Source: an uncultured Collinsella sp. (GTDB lineage Bacteria; Actinomycetota; Coriobacteriia; Coriobacteriales; Coriobacteriaceae). From it: a stretch of DNA of 15,079 bases. This document shows positions 14,147-15,079 of this stretch, one piece after another. The stretch is taken from positions 1 through 15,079 of the forward strand of contig CABRZN010000036.1 of the NCBI GenBank assembly GCA_902475445.1, written 5' to 3'. The translations under genes were made by a program, and so were the position numbers. The stretch's first letter is position 1, and every line of letters begins with the position of its first letter. Under the pieces are notes generated by a model, which saw only the letters and a program-made list of their open reading frames with translations, searched no databases and was not told the DNA's origin.

Positions 14147-15079
14147 TTATTTTTCACGGCGACCTCCTCCCCGCTTGATGACGAGCGCGACAACAATAGC
14201 CGCCACTCCGACGGCAGCCAAAACCGCCACCAGCACCAACGTTCTATCTCCCGTCGAGGGCATAAAGCCTCGACTTGCTTCTCTACTTGGGGTGTTGAGC
14301 ACCGACAGTTCAATTAAACCCGTCCCGGCATCGGCGGCATCAACCCGCAGAGGGCTTTCGGCCGATACAGTCACCTTGGGCTTCGCGGCCGCCACCTGTT
14401 TAACGTCCAGGCCCTCGGCCGTAACCGTCACCGTACGTTTGCCCTCAAAGGCGGTGTAACCCTTGGGAGCCGCGACCTCCTCGACGGTGTAGACACCCGC
14501 GTCCACACCGCTCAATTCCACATGGCCATCCGCGCCCGTGGTGACGCACGCGTCGGCATCCGTCGACCACGAGCCGTCAGTCGTTAGAATGTGCCCGCGG
14601 TCATCGATAATGCGCAGCTTGGCGCCCACGAGCGGCTTATCGTCCGAGCTTGAGCGCTTGATCAGACTGAGTCCCCAGGTGTAGGCGCACGCGTCATCGC
14701 TCGGCGTGCGGGTGAAGCCGGCGTCGCCGGACTGGTCGGCGAGGGGAGAGCGCGGGTAGCGCAGGTAGACCTCGTTGGGGTTGCCCTTCGCGATGCCGTG
14801 GTTGCATGCGCTGTTGAGCGGCGCATTGTACACGGCGACCACGCGGGCGCCCGCGGTGAAGGCGTCGGCCCCGCCGAGAGCGGCAATCAGGTCGCCGGTG
14901 CGCACGGTGAAGGCGTTCCTCTCGACAGAGACCTTGCACTGTGAAGTTATGTCTGTCCACCCTTTAGCCGGCGTCGAGCTGACGTTGCCGCCCTCACATG
15001 CGACCGCGTCGAAGCCGCCGTCCGCGCCCGCCGCCGCGTACACATGCATGCTCGCAGCGACCTTGGAGGGGTCTAGCCC
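14147..15079 (-). CDS. LPXTG-type pilin or surface protein, 5' end outside the window
   Basis: The frame stays open to the right edge (no stop before the internal Met at 15049), so the gene is cut off; 310 codons are visible. Counting from that Met, residues 1-127 resemble a fimbrial isopeptide-formation D2 domain (VAVYNAPLNS, GNPNEVYLRY). Residues 128-253 form a Cna-B/SpaA domain with Lys131 (LSLIKR), Glu191 (VEEVAAPKGY) and Asn252 (VLNTP), the expected triad for a Lys-Asn isopeptide bond. The C-terminus has a sorting signal MPSTG (263-267), a hydrophobic helix and the basic tail KRGGGRREK. Sortase would cut in MPSTG and attach the protein to a pilus or the cell wall. Position 1 is Met instead of Leu, a variant also met in related pilins. 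No sortase gene is in view; one may lie to the right. A C-terminal pilin with this layout is likely a backbone or base subunit. Confidence 0.88.
   Translation of the reverse strand, partial: GLDPSKVAASMHVYAAAGADGGFDAVACEGGNVSSTPAKGWTDITSQCKVSVERNAFTVRTGDLIAALGGADAFTAGARVVAVYNAPLNSACNHGIAKGNPNEVYLRYPRSPLADQSGDAGFTRTPSDDACAYTWGLSLIKRSSSDDKPLVGAKLRIIDDRGHILTTDGSWSTDADACVTTGADGHVELSGVDAGVYTVEEVAAPKGYTAFEGKRTVTVTAEGLDVKQVAAAKPKVTVSAESPLRVDAADAGTGLIELSVLNTPSREASRGFMPSTGDRTLVLVAVLAAVGVAAIVVALVIKRGGGRREK

Overview
The window looks like a chromosomal segment of a G+C-rich actinobacterium of the class Coriobacteriia, most like Collinsella. This is an inference from the gene set, protein character and repeat types; no search was possible. 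Evidence seen directly includes a zinc-type ribosomal protein S18, tRNA genes with encoded CCA, TTG starts with strong Shine-Dalgarno (SD) sequences, and a Gram-positive wall-anchored pilin.

The left two thirds (about 63-9870) is a conserved housekeeping block read entirely on the minus strand. In transcription order it is: promoter and leader hairpin, rpsF, ssb, rpsR, rplI, a strong terminator, dnaB, purA, an intergenic region with competing hairpins, purD, a NUDIX ADP-ribose pyrophosphatase-like gene, an ABC exporter, a one-TM membrane protein, and a terminator. The neighbourhood rplI-dnaB-purA recalls Bacillus, where rplI, dnaC and purA lie close together. The genes serve ribosome assembly, replication, purine synthesis and nucleotide clean-up, then export.

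From 9870 to 10230 there is no convincing gene. Two tRNA-Ser genes (anticodons GGA and CGA) follow on the plus strand behind one promoter, each followed by a terminator.

The accessory part runs from about 10575 to the right edge. A minus-strand gene for a PD-(D/E)XK nuclease-like protein, with its own promoter-like and operator-like sequence, is tightly boxed by two copies of a roughly 80-base palindromic element in inverted orientation (10575-10654 and 11765-11851). The copies share an almost identical loop and show a compensatory base-pair change. This cassette is the most interesting object here. After it come, on the plus strand, a TRIC/UPF0126 membrane protein and an exported bactofilin-like membrane protein. 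Next is a tandem REP-like hairpin pair, a probably bidirectional terminator, and, convergent on the minus strand, the 3' part of an LPXTG-type pilin gene that runs off the right edge.
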